Of a stretch of 9,625 bases of DNA, positions 1 to 7,098 are shown piece by piece. The DNA comes from Gammaproteobacteria bacterium (lineage in GTDB: Bacteria > Pseudomonadota > Gammaproteobacteria > Steroidobacterales > GCA-2729495), in assembly GCA_023150055.1 (NCBI GenBank), contig JAKLLP010000056.1:1-9625 (forward strand). Reading direction: 5' to 3'. Under the pieces are notes generated by a model that did not search any database, was not told where the DNA came from, and saw only the letters and a list, made by a program, of their open reading frames with translations. Numbering within the stretch: the first letter of the stretch is position 1; each line of letters begins with the position of its first letter. Both the position numbers and the translations under genes were made by a program.

Positions 1-862
1 TCCCGGCCTGGGCGATGCGGCGCATGGCCGAGCGCAGCGGCCAGCCGAGCCGCGAACTCTTCACCCCGATCACGTCCCCGAGCGTGTCCTGCACATGGAC
101 CCGCACCAGCGGTGCGGCTTCGCCCGAGAGATCACCATGTCCGAGCGCCAGGTGCACGTTGCGGTTGACGTGGTCTTCGTAGCAGTAGAGCCTGAAGCGG
201 CCGAGGTCGGTATCGACGTCCTGCTCGGAGATGCGCTCGACCGACACCTCGTTCTGCAGGCGGAAGCGGATGAGGTCGGCAATGCTGCCGATCTTCAGGC
301 CATGCGCGCGGGCAAAGGTCTCCAGCTGCGGTCGCCGCGCCATCGTGCCGTCCTCGTTGAGGATTTCGACGATCACCGCGGCAGGCTCGAGACCGGCCAG
401 GCGCGCGAGATCACAGCCGGCCTCGGTGTGGCCGGCACGGGTCAGCACGCCGCCGGGCTGCGCCATCAGCGGAAACACGTGACCTGGCTGGCGCAGATCC
501 TCCGGGCGGGCGTCGGGGGCCACTGCGACGCGGATCGTGCGTGCCCGGTCGTGCGCCGAAATCCCGGTGGTGACGCCCTCGGCGGCCTCGATCGACACCG
601 TGAAGTTCGTGGTGTGTTCCTCATCGGTGCCGGTGACCATCAGCGGCAGTCGCAGTTGCTGGCAACGGCTGCGGGTCAGCGTCAGACATATCAGGCCACG
701 TCCGAAGCGGGCCATGAAGTTGATGTCTTCCGGGCGGATCCTGGCCGCCGCCATCAGCAGGTCGCCCTCGTTCTCGCGATCCTCGTCGTCGACGATGACC
801 ACCATGCGACCCTCGCGCAGGTCCGCGATGATCTCGTTGATGTCGCTGAAGACGCTGGTCAT
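1..862 (-). CDS. ribBA: RibBA-type 3,4-dihydroxy-2-butanone 4-phosphate synthase with degenerate GTP cyclohydrolase II domain (3' end outside window)
   Basis: The N-terminal half is DHBP synthase, which converts ribulose 5-phosphate to the four-carbon riboflavin precursor plus formate in the cytoplasm. Visible family motifs are [10 protein letters not shown] (residues 25-34, acidic metal and substrate site), TNFTVSIEA (85-93), GHVFPLMA (127-134) and [11 protein letters not shown] (142-152). A GTP cyclohydrolase II-like domain begins near residue 205. Where active enzymes have HSEC and RCDCG, this protein reads HVQD (256-259) and SSRLG (269-273). All three zinc cysteines are therefore missing and cyclohydrolase activity is unlikely. 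This matches the RibBX-type variant known in Proteobacteria. The gene follows ribE closely and is the last gene of the cluster visible here. The ATG at 862 gives a normal N-terminus but has no clear Shine-Dalgarno. An in-frame GTG at 883, with GGAG eight bases upstream, would add seven residues and is a real alternative. The C-terminus lies beyond base 1. Confidence 0.95.
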   Translation of the reverse strand, partial: MTSVFSDINEIIADLREGRMVVIVDDEDRENEGDLLMAAARIRPEDINFMARFGRGLICLTLTRSRCQQLRLPLMVTGTDEEHTTNFTVSIEAAEGVTTGISAHDRARTIRVAVAPDARPEDLRQPGHVFPLMAQPGGVLTRAGHTEAGCDLARLAGLEPAAVIVEILNEDGTMARRPQLETFARAHGLKIGSIADLIRFRLQNEVSVERISEQDVDTDLGRFRLYCYEDHVNRNVHLALGHGDLSGEAAPLVRVHVQDTLGDVIGVKSSRLGWPLRSAMRRIAQAG

Positions 863-891
863 TTCGGTCGTTTGGTCTTTCACGGCCTCGA

Positions 892-895
892 CTCC
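892..895 (-). promoter_or_regulatory. Possible ribosome binding site for a GTG start of ribBA
   Basis: On the minus strand GGAG lies eight bases before the GTG at 883-881, and a second GAGG lies two bases before it. The downstream ATG at 862 has no comparable purine-rich site. This favours initiation at GTG on ribosome-binding grounds, while the length of related proteins fits the ATG. The choice of start is unresolved. Confidence 0.4.
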
Positions 896-911
896 ACGGG
901 CGATCGGGATC

Positions 912-1517
912 TCAGGCCCCCGAGCGCGGGCCCTCCATGATGCGCTCGATATAGCGGGCGACCAGGTCGACCTCCAGGTTTACCCTGGTTCCCGGCCGAT
1001 AGCCGCTCATGATGGTCTCCTGCATGGTATGGGGAATGATATTGACCCCTGCGGTGTCGTCGGCCACTTCGTTGACCGTGAGGCTGACGCCATCGATGCA
1101 CAACGAGCCTTTCTTCGCCACGTAACGGGCAAGCCCCCGTGGCAGCCTGAACGACATCCGCGAGGAGCGCGCGTCCGGCGTAACGGCAACCAGCTCCCCC
1201 ACGCCATCGACATGGCCCGTGACCAGGTGCCCGCCGAGCGGCTCGTTGAGCGTCAGCGCCGGCTCCAGGTTGACGCGGTCACCGACGGCCAGCCCCCCGA
1301 GAGTCGTCAGGGCCAGTGTCTCGGCCGAGACATCGAAACCGGCGGTCGCGCCCTCGCTGGCGGTCACTGTCAGGCAGGCCCCGTTCACGGCAATGCTCGC
1401 CCCATGGGTCAAGCGGTCGACCGGCAGCCTGCCGACGTCGATCAGCAGACTTGCATCGCCACCGTTGCGCGACAGCTGCCGCACGACCCCGATGGACTGC
1501 ACGATACCCGTGAACAT
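912..1517 (-). CDS. ribE: Riboflavin synthase, alpha subunit
   Basis: Riboflavin synthase dismutates two 6,7-dimethyl-8-ribityllumazine molecules into riboflavin and a pyrimidinedione, the last step of riboflavin synthesis. The 201-residue protein has the family's two tandem lumazine-binding barrels. The N-terminal signature MFTGIVQ opens the first barrel. The stretch [15 protein letters not shown] near residue 100 opens the second and echoes the first. [10 protein letters not shown] follows in barrel two. Length is normal for the family (about 200-220). The ATG at 1517 is chosen because it gives the canonical MFTGIV start. It overlaps the ribD stop by one base (TGATG), with GGGAG five bases upstream, so translation is probably coupled to ribD. 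The stop is followed by only 28-49 bases before ribBA, which indicates one operon. The gene is called ribE or ribC depending on the species. Confidence 0.97.
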   Translation of the reverse strand: MFTGIVQSIGVVRQLSRNGGDASLLIDVGRLPVDRLTHGASIAVNGACLTVTASEGATAGFDVSAETLALTTLGGLAVGDRVNLEPALTLNEPLGGHLVTGHVDGVGELVAVTPDARSSRMSFRLPRGLARYVAKKGSLCIDGVSLTVNEVADDTAGVNIIPHTMQETIMSGYRPGTRVNLEVDLVARYIERIMEGPRSGA

Positions 1518-2620
1518 CAACGCTCCCGCCTGGCGAATGTCAGCCGACAGTCTGAGCCGATACGGCGCAGGTCTGTCAACTCGAACTCGGGCCGTGCCGC
1601 CATCTCCGGCAGAGGCTTCGTCGCGAACATGCCGAATCCGTCGGCGCCGAGCACATGCGGCGCAAGGTAGAGGACGATTTCATCGACGAGGCCCGCATCG
1701 AGCAGCGCCCCGTTGACCCCGGGCCCGGCCTCGACCAGCAGTTCGTTACAGCCAAGTTCGGCCAGTCGCTCGAGTACCGCAGCCAGGTCCGGGTGGCCTT
1801 CCCGGTCGGCGACCTCCTCCACCAGCGCCCCGGCTGCCTCCAGGGCACTGCGCCGCTCGGGTGGTGCGCGCGTGCAGAAAATTCGGGTTTCTCCTGGCTG
1901 GCGGATGAGCCGAACCGCGGGCGGCGTCCTGAGCCCGGAGTCGAGCACGATGCGCGCGGGCTGCAGCACATCGCCGAGATCACTCCGGCGCACGGTGAGC
2001 GCCGGATCATCGGCGATCACCGTTCCCACGCCGGTCAGGATCGCAGAGCTGCGGGCCCGCAGGGCCTGGACATCGTGGCGCGAGGCCTCCCCGCTGATCC
2101 AGCGGCTCGCGCCAGTCGCAAGCGCCGTGCGTCCATCGAGGCTCGCCGCGAACTTGCTGCGCAGGTATGGACGCCCGCGCTCCATGCGCGTGAAAAAGCC
2201 GATATTGAGCGCCCTCGCCTCGGCGGCCAGCACGCCGGACTCCACCGCGATCCCCGCGGCCTCGAGCGTGCGCGCACCATCGCCCGCCACCCGTGGGTTG
2301 GGATCGCTCACGGCGTAGACGACCCGGGCGACACCCGCCGCAATCAGCGCGTCCGTGCACGGCGGCGTGCGCCCGTGGTGGCTGCAGGGTTCGAGCGTCA
2401 CGTAGGCCGTCGCACCGCGCGCAGCCGCACCGGCGGGCTGCAGGGCAGTTACTTCCGCGTGCGGCCCGCCGGTCCGCGCGTGCCAGCCCTCCCCGACCAC
2501 CTGCCCACCGGCGACGATCACGCAGCCGACGCGCGGATTCGGGTGCGCACTGTAAAGCCCGCGCCGCGCCAGTTGCAGCGCCCGGGCCATGAAGGCGAAA
2601 TCGGCAGCGCTCGCGCTCAT
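1517..2620 (-). CDS. ribD: Bifunctional diaminohydroxyphosphoribosylaminopyrimidine deaminase / 5-amino-6-(5-phosphoribosylamino)uracil reductase
   Basis: RibD carries out the second and third steps after GTP cyclohydrolase II: zinc-dependent deamination of the pyrimidine, then NADPH-dependent reduction of the ribosyl side chain. The 367-residue length is typical of the fused enzyme. The deaminase domain (about 1-145) shows HPNPRVGCV (26-34), HAE (54-56, zinc His and catalytic Glu) and [11 protein letters not shown] (78-88, with zinc cysteines 79 and 88). The reductase domain follows from about 150, with [12 protein letters not shown] and [15 protein letters not shown] typical of the substrate and NADPH region. 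[14 protein letters not shown] follows near the C-terminus. The start ATG overlaps the nrdR stop by four bases (ATGA) and the stop overlaps the ribE start. The gene is therefore embedded in a tightly coupled operon. All key residues are present and no anomaly is visible. Confidence 0.98.
   Translation of the reverse strand: MSASAADFAFMARALQLARRGLYSAHPNPRVGCVIVAGGQVVGEGWHARTGGPHAEVTALQPAGAAARGATAYVTLEPCSHHGRTPPCTDALIAAGVARVVYAVSDPNPRVAGDGARTLEAAGIAVESGVLAAEARALNIGFFTRMERGRPYLRSKFAASLDGRTALATGASRWISGEASRHDVQALRARSSAILTGVGTVIADDPALTVRRSDLGDVLQPARIVLDSGLRTPPAVRLIRQPGETRIFCTRAPPERRSALEAAGALVEEVADREGHPDLAAVLERLAELGCNELLVEAGPGVNGALLDAGLVDEIVLYLAPHVLGADGFGMFATKPLPEMAARPEFELTDLRRIGSDCRLTFARRER
1523..1527 (-). 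promoter_or_regulatory. Ribosome binding site of ribE inside the ribD 3' end
   Basis: GGGAG lies in the last codons of ribD, five bases before the ribE ATG. Together with the TGATG stop/start overlap it supports the ATG at 1517 over the TTG one codon upstream, and suggests termination-reinitiation. Confidence 0.7.
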
Positions 2621-3120
2621 TTCTCGTCGGGCAGAAGCGAGAGCTGGTTGCGCCGCGCACGGGTGTCGCCGCTCTCGCGCAGGCGGCGGATCTCGTCCTG
2701 GAACTGGGTGACATCCTGGAAACTGCGATATACCGAGGCAAAGCGCACGTAGGCCACCTCGTCCATGTCGCGCAGCTCCTCCATCACCATCTCGCCGAGC
2801 AGGCGTGACGGGATCTCGCGCTCGCCCATCGTCTGCAGGCGGTGGATGATGCGCGCGATCGCCGCCTCCACTGCCTCCATCGCCACCGGGCGCTTCTCGA
2901 GCGCGCGCACCATGCCGCCGCGAAGTTTTACCTCGTCGAAAGGCTCACGCGACTGATCCCGCTTGACGAGCCGCGGCATGACGAGCTCGGCGGTCTCGAA
3001 GGTCGTGAAGCGCTCGCCACAGCCCTGGCACTCGCGCCGCCGGCGTATCTGCCGGCCCTCGCCCGCGAGGCGCGAGTCGATGACCTTGGTCTCCTGGTGG
3101 CTGCAGAACGGACAATGCAT
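2617..3120 (-). CDS. nrdR: Transcriptional repressor NrdR of ribonucleotide reductase genes
   Basis: NrdR is a zinc-ribbon/ATP-cone repressor. It senses ATP and dATP and binds NrdR boxes ahead of nrd operons. The 167-residue protein starts MHCPFC and has the zinc ribbon cysteines C3, C6, C31 and C34, with the basic IRRRREC run between them. An ATP-cone domain covers about residues 49-139 ([19 protein letters not shown] and later [14 protein letters not shown]). The ORF extends further upstream in frame, but the invariant NrdR N-terminus fixes the ATG at 3120. The tail after residue 145 is somewhat longer than in many relatives, is arginine-rich, and runs into the ribD start. No strong Shine-Dalgarno is visible before the ATG. 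A perfect 10-base palindrome lies there instead. Its position at the head of rib genes is a common gammaproteobacterial arrangement. No NrdR-box pair was recognised in the window, so its targets probably lie elsewhere. Confidence 0.97.
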   Translation of the reverse strand: MHCPFCSHQETKVIDSRLAGEGRQIRRRRECQGCGERFTTFETAELVMPRLVKRDQSREPFDEVKLRGGMVRALEKRPVAMEAVEAAIARIIHRLQTMGEREIPSRLLGEMVMEELRDMDEVAYVRFASVYRSFQDVTQFQDEIRRLRESGDTRARRNQLSLLPDEK

Positions 3121-3127
3121 GACTAAG

Positions 3128-3137
3128 GTGCCGGCAC
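3128..3137. repeat. 10-base palindrome just upstream of nrdR
   Basis: GTGCCGGCAC is a perfect palindrome centred about 12 bases before the nrdR ATG, with partly symmetric A/T flanks. It occupies the place where a Shine-Dalgarno would be expected. It could be a dimeric operator or a chance GC-rich palindrome; the sequence alone cannot decide. Confidence 0.5.
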
Positions 3138-3188
3138 TTCGGTTGCGAAAAGTCGGCCAGGCGGATGCAGCGCCGGCTTCCGCGGAGC

Positions 3189-3194
3189 ATTGTA
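3189..3194 (-). promoter_or_regulatory. Putative -10 box for the nrdR-rib unit
   Basis: The minus strand reads GGGTACAATGC, whose TACAAT is a five-of-six match to the sigma-70 -10 consensus. It lies about 70 bases before the nrdR ATG. No good -35 hexamer is found at 15-18 bases; that place is taken by the inner arm of a hairpin. The same GGGTACAAT string occurs in front of glyA. Confidence 0.5.
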
Positions 3195-3202
3195 CCCGCG
3201 CG

Positions 3203-3236
3203 TCGGGGACGGTTCCCCGCAGGGTAACGTCCCCGA
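3203..3236. repeat. Long imperfect hairpin between glyA and nrdR
   Basis: TCGGGGAC (3203-3210) pairs with GTCCCCGA (3229-3236). After one bulged G, GTTCCCC (3212-3218) pairs with GGGTAAC (3222-3228) with one mismatch, closing on a GCA loop. It begins nine bases after the glyA stop on the minus strand. There is no following U-tract, so it is not a classical intrinsic terminator. It could attenuate readthrough, protect the glyA 3' end, or act as an operator for the adjoining -10 box. Confidence 0.6.
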
Positions 3237-3244
3237 GCCAGTCC

Positions 3245-4498
3245 CTAACCGTACACCGGGAACCGACGGCAGAGCTCGACGACCTCGCCCCGCACGCGCG
3301 CGATACGGCCCGGGTCGCCGATGTCGCCGAGAACCTCGCTGATCCAGGCGACGAGCTGCTCGACCTCGCCGGCGCCAAAGCCCCGCGTGGTGATGGCCGG
3401 CGTGCCGATGCGAATGCCGCTGGTCACGAACGGCGAGCGCGGGTCGTTCGGAACCGCGTTCTTGTTGACGGTGATGTTGGCGCGCCCGAGCGCCGCATCG
3501 GCATCCTTGCCGGTAATGTTCTTGTCGACCAGATCGAGCAGGAACATGTGGTTATCGGTGCCGCCGGAGACGATGCTGAAACCACGCCGGGCGAGTCCCG
3601 CGGCGAGCGCCCGGGCGTTGGCCTTGACCTGTTGCTGGTAGACCTTGAACCCGGGCTGCATCGCCTCGAGGAAGGCCACCGCCTTGGCGGCGATCACGTG
3701 CATCAGCGGCCCGCCCTGCGTGCCGGGAAAGACCAGGGAGTTGAGCTTCCTGGTGATCTCCTCGTTGTCCCGCGCGAGGATCAGCCCGCCGCGCGGCCCA
3801 CGCAGCGTCTTGTGGGTGGTCGTGGTGGTCACATCCGCCAGCGGCACCGGGTTGGGATATTCGCCGGCAGCGACCAGCCCGGCGACATGCGCCATGTCGA
3901 CGAAAAAATAGGCGCCGACCTCGTCGGCGACGCGCCGGAAAGCCGCCCAGTCGACCACACGCGAGTAGGCGGAGAAGCCCGCGATGATCATCTTCGGCCG
4001 GTGCTCGCGGGCCAGGGCCGCGACCGCCGCGTAGTCGATCTCGCCCGTCTCGGCCTGGAGACCGTAGGAGACGATGTTGTAGAGCCGCCCGGAGAAGTTC
4101 ACCGGCGAGCCGTGCGTGAGATGCCCGCCGTGGGCGAGACTCATGCCGAGCACGGTATCACCCGGATTGAGCAGCGCCATGTAGACCGCGGCATTCGCCT
4201 GGGAACCGGAATGCGGCTGCACGTTCGCATAAGCGGCACCGAAGAGTTCCCTGGCCCGGTCGATCGCCAGCACCTCGGCCTGGTCGACAAACTCGCAGCC
4301 GCCGTAATAGCGCTTACCCGGGTAGCCTTCCGCGTACTTGTTGGTGAGCACGCCACCCTGGGCCTCGAGCACGCGCGGGCTTGCATAGTTCTCGGAGGCG
4401 ATCAGCTCGATGTGCTCCTCCTGGCGGCGCTCCTCGCCGGCGATGGCCGCCGCCAGCGCCGGGTCGAAGCCGGCGATCGTCATGTCACTGCTGAACAT
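3245..4498 (-). CDS. glyA: Serine hydroxymethyltransferase
   Basis: SHMT is a cytoplasmic PLP enzyme. It interconverts serine plus tetrahydrofolate with glycine plus 5,10-methylene-tetrahydrofolate, the main one-carbon source for purine and thymidylate synthesis. The 417-residue length is exactly that of the bacterial family. Motifs in order are [11 protein letters not shown] (30-40), [15 protein letters not shown] (53-67), [13 protein letters not shown] (94-106), [17 protein letters not shown] (121-137), [19 protein letters not shown] (201-219) and [14 protein letters not shown] (225-238), with K230 the PLP lysine. The C-terminal [15 protein letters not shown] is also present. The ATG at 4498 has GGAGG five bases upstream and a TACAAT -10 box about 28 bases upstream, implying a leader of roughly 20 bases. 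It is divergent from ettA and is followed by the nrdR-rib genes on the same strand, which may be transcribed partly by readthrough. No riboswitch is visible. Confidence 0.99.
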   Translation of the reverse strand: MFSSDMTIAGFDPALAAAIAGEERRQEEHIELIASENYASPRVLEAQGGVLTNKYAEGYPGKRYYGGCEFVDQAEVLAIDRARELFGAAYANVQPHSGSQANAAVYMALLNPGDTVLGMSLAHGGHLTHGSPVNFSGRLYNIVSYGLQAETGEIDYAAVAALAREHRPKMIIAGFSAYSRVVDWAAFRRVADEVGAYFFVDMAHVAGLVAAGEYPNPVPLADVTTTTTHKTLRGPRGGLILARDNEEITRKLNSLVFPGTQGGPLMHVIAAKAVAFLEAMQPGFKVYQQQVKANARALAAGLARRGFSIVSGGTDNHMFLLDLVDKNITGKDADAALGRANITVNKNAVPNDPRSPFVTSGIRIGTPAITTRGFGAGEVEQLVAWISEVLGDIGDPGRIARVRGEVVELCRRFPVYG

Positions 4499-4503
4499 CG
4501 CTA

Positions 4504-4508
4504 CCTCC
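4504..4508 (-). promoter_or_regulatory. glyA ribosome binding site
   Basis: A GGAGG core lies five bases before the ATG at 4498. It is a strong site and confirms the [10 protein letters not shown] start over the internal Met at residue 6. Confidence 0.8.
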
Positions 4509-4525
4509 GCGGGAAATGGGCGGCA

Positions 4526-4531
4526 ATTGTA
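4526..4531 (-). promoter_or_regulatory. Putative -10 box of glyA
   Basis: The minus strand reads GGGTACAATTG. TACAAT matches five of six consensus positions and would start transcription about 20 bases before the ATG. A GGCTTG hexamer 17 bases further upstream is only a weak -35. A TTGCCG lies nearer, at 14 bases. The box is plausible but not proven. Confidence 0.55.
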
Positions 4532-4610
4532 CCCGAGCCCCGCGGCGGCAAGCCGCTACCCCGCCCGCCTCCGCGCAGCAGCGAGCTGGCATGACACCAC
4601 CGGCTTCGGG

Positions 4611-4616
4611 AATAAT
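4611..4616 (+). promoter_or_regulatory. Putative -10 box of ettA
   Basis: AATAAT matches five of six positions of the -10 consensus and lies 32 bases before the ettA ATG. It is the only AT-rich hexamer in this part of the GC-rich divergent spacer. Upstream, CTGGCA at 19 bases and ATGACA at 14 bases are both imperfectly placed -35 candidates. Confidence is low. Confidence 0.4.
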
Positions 4617-4648
4617 CGCGCCTCCCTGCCGGGTCGCGGAATTTCAGC

Positions 4649-6322
<1,674 letters not shown>

Positions 6323-6338
6323 GCTGTGGAGAACGGCC

Positions 6339-6344
6339 GGAGGG
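6339..6344 (+). promoter_or_regulatory. Ribosome binding site of the DUF4145-like gene
   Basis: GGAGGG lies five bases before the ATG at 6350. This decides the start against the in-frame GTG at 6326, which has no such site and lies only three bases after the ettA stop. Confidence 0.8.
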
Positions 6345-6349
6345 ACACC

Positions 6350-7075
6350 ATGACCACCAGCGCCTGGCTCGATAACCAGAACCGACTGCACCGGGAGTGC
6401 GTCAACGGGGAGTGCCCGCATTGTGGTGCGGTGTCACACTTCTCGCTGCTCGCCTGCCCCTCCTTCAACCGCGTGTGCGCCGATCGGCCGGCGCGCATCG
6501 GCATCGTGCTCCAGTGCGACTCCTGCCGGATGCCTCTGTTCTTCCGCTACCGGGTGCGCGGCTGGCACGAGGACCGCGTGGAGTTGCACCCGTCCCCGGA
6601 GGAGATGGAACCGGCGCCCGAGCGGTTCAACTACGCACACCTGCCAGAGCCGGTCGCGAACGCCTTTCGCGAAGCGCTGGCCTGCTACCGCGCGCAGCTG
6701 TTGCAGGCGTTCGCCGCGATGTGCCGCGCCACCACCGAGGCGATGCTGGAAGACCTGGGCGAACGCAGCCGCCTGCGCATCTTCGACCAGGTGGCCGAGG
6801 TCCGCTCGATGGCCGAAATCGATGACGGAACTTTCGCCGCAATCCGGCGCGTACTCTTCGAGGGCGAGACGGGACGCGGCGAGCAGCAGTCGCTGAGCCG
6901 CGTGCAGGCGGCGGTGCTGCTCGAGACCATGAAGGACCTGCTCTACCAGACCTACGTGCGACGGGCGAAACTGCAGCAGGCGCTGCGCCTGCGCCACTTC
7001 CCGCCCGAGCCCGCGGCGGCGGCGCGATCGACATCGACCGTTACCACGGTGAGACCCACTCCGCGCTCCGCCTGA
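6350..7075 (+). CDS. Zinc-ribbon DUF4145-like protein of unknown function
   Basis: The 241-residue protein has no assigned function. The N-terminus carries a probable four-cysteine zinc ribbon: CPHC (C22, C25) and CDSC (C56, C59). Between them are two more cysteines (C36, C43). From about residue 98 the protein is helical: LPEPVANAFREALACYRAQLLQAFAAMCRATTEAML resembles the helical core of DUF4145, and a second helical stretch follows at 185-215. The last 25 residues are a low-complexity Ala/Pro/Thr/Ser tail. No signal peptide or membrane segment is visible, so it should be cytoplasmic. It begins 27 bases after ettA on the same strand with its own strong ribosome binding site, so cotranscription with ettA is likely. 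Some DUF4145 domains accompany restriction proteins, but nothing nearby suggests a defence role. The family assignment is from remembered motif pattern and needs a profile search. Confidence 0.85.
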   Translation: MTTSAWLDNQNRLHRECVNGECPHCGAVSHFSLLACPSFNRVCADRPARIGIVLQCDSCRMPLFFRYRVRGWHEDRVELHPSPEEMEPAPERFNYAHLPEPVANAFREALACYRAQLLQAFAAMCRATTEAMLEDLGERSRLRIFDQVAEVRSMAEIDDGTFAAIRRVLFEGETGRGEQQSLSRVQAAVLLETMKDLLYQTYVRRAKLQQALRLRHFPPEPAAAARSTSTVTTVRPTPRSA

Positions 7076-7077
7076 CA

Positions 7078-7098
7078 CGCGAGGCTCGCGGCTAGCCG
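7078..7098. repeat. Overlapping inverted repeats at the convergent gene ends
   Basis: CGCGAGGCTCGCG (7078-7090) can fold as five base pairs around GGC. It overlaps a perfect palindrome CGGCTAGCCG (7089-7098) that includes the purL stop codon. Neither is followed by a T-tract on either strand. They may form a compact bidirectional transcription end, but a chance origin in GC-rich DNA is possible. Confidence 0.4.

Noticed and set aside
863..911. FMN riboswitch ahead of ribBA
   Set aside because: The gap between ribE and ribBA is too short for an RFN element, and the nrdR leader shows none of its conserved helices.
95..2752. Long plus-strand open frames (281, 377 and 365 residues) opposite ribBA, ribE and ribD
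   Set aside because: They are antisense to well-recognised genes. Their composition is Arg/Ala/His-rich without family motifs, as expected when GC-rich coding strands leave the opposite frame free of stops.
3121..3378. Extended N-terminus for NrdR from an upstream in-frame start
   Set aside because: The extension would overlap the glyA 3' end and run through the hairpin and -10 box. NrdR invariably begins with the MxCPxC zinc ribbon, found at 3120.
4540..4560. GCGGC/GCCGC hairpin in the glyA-ettA spacer as a terminator or operator
   Set aside because: The stem is only five base pairs, without a T-tract, in very GC-rich DNA where such pairs arise by chance.
2963..4594. 543-residue plus-strand open frame opposite glyA and nrdR
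   Set aside because: It covers the complement of glyA, crosses the gene boundary and the promoter spacer, and contains no recognisable domain; it is a GC-driven shadow.
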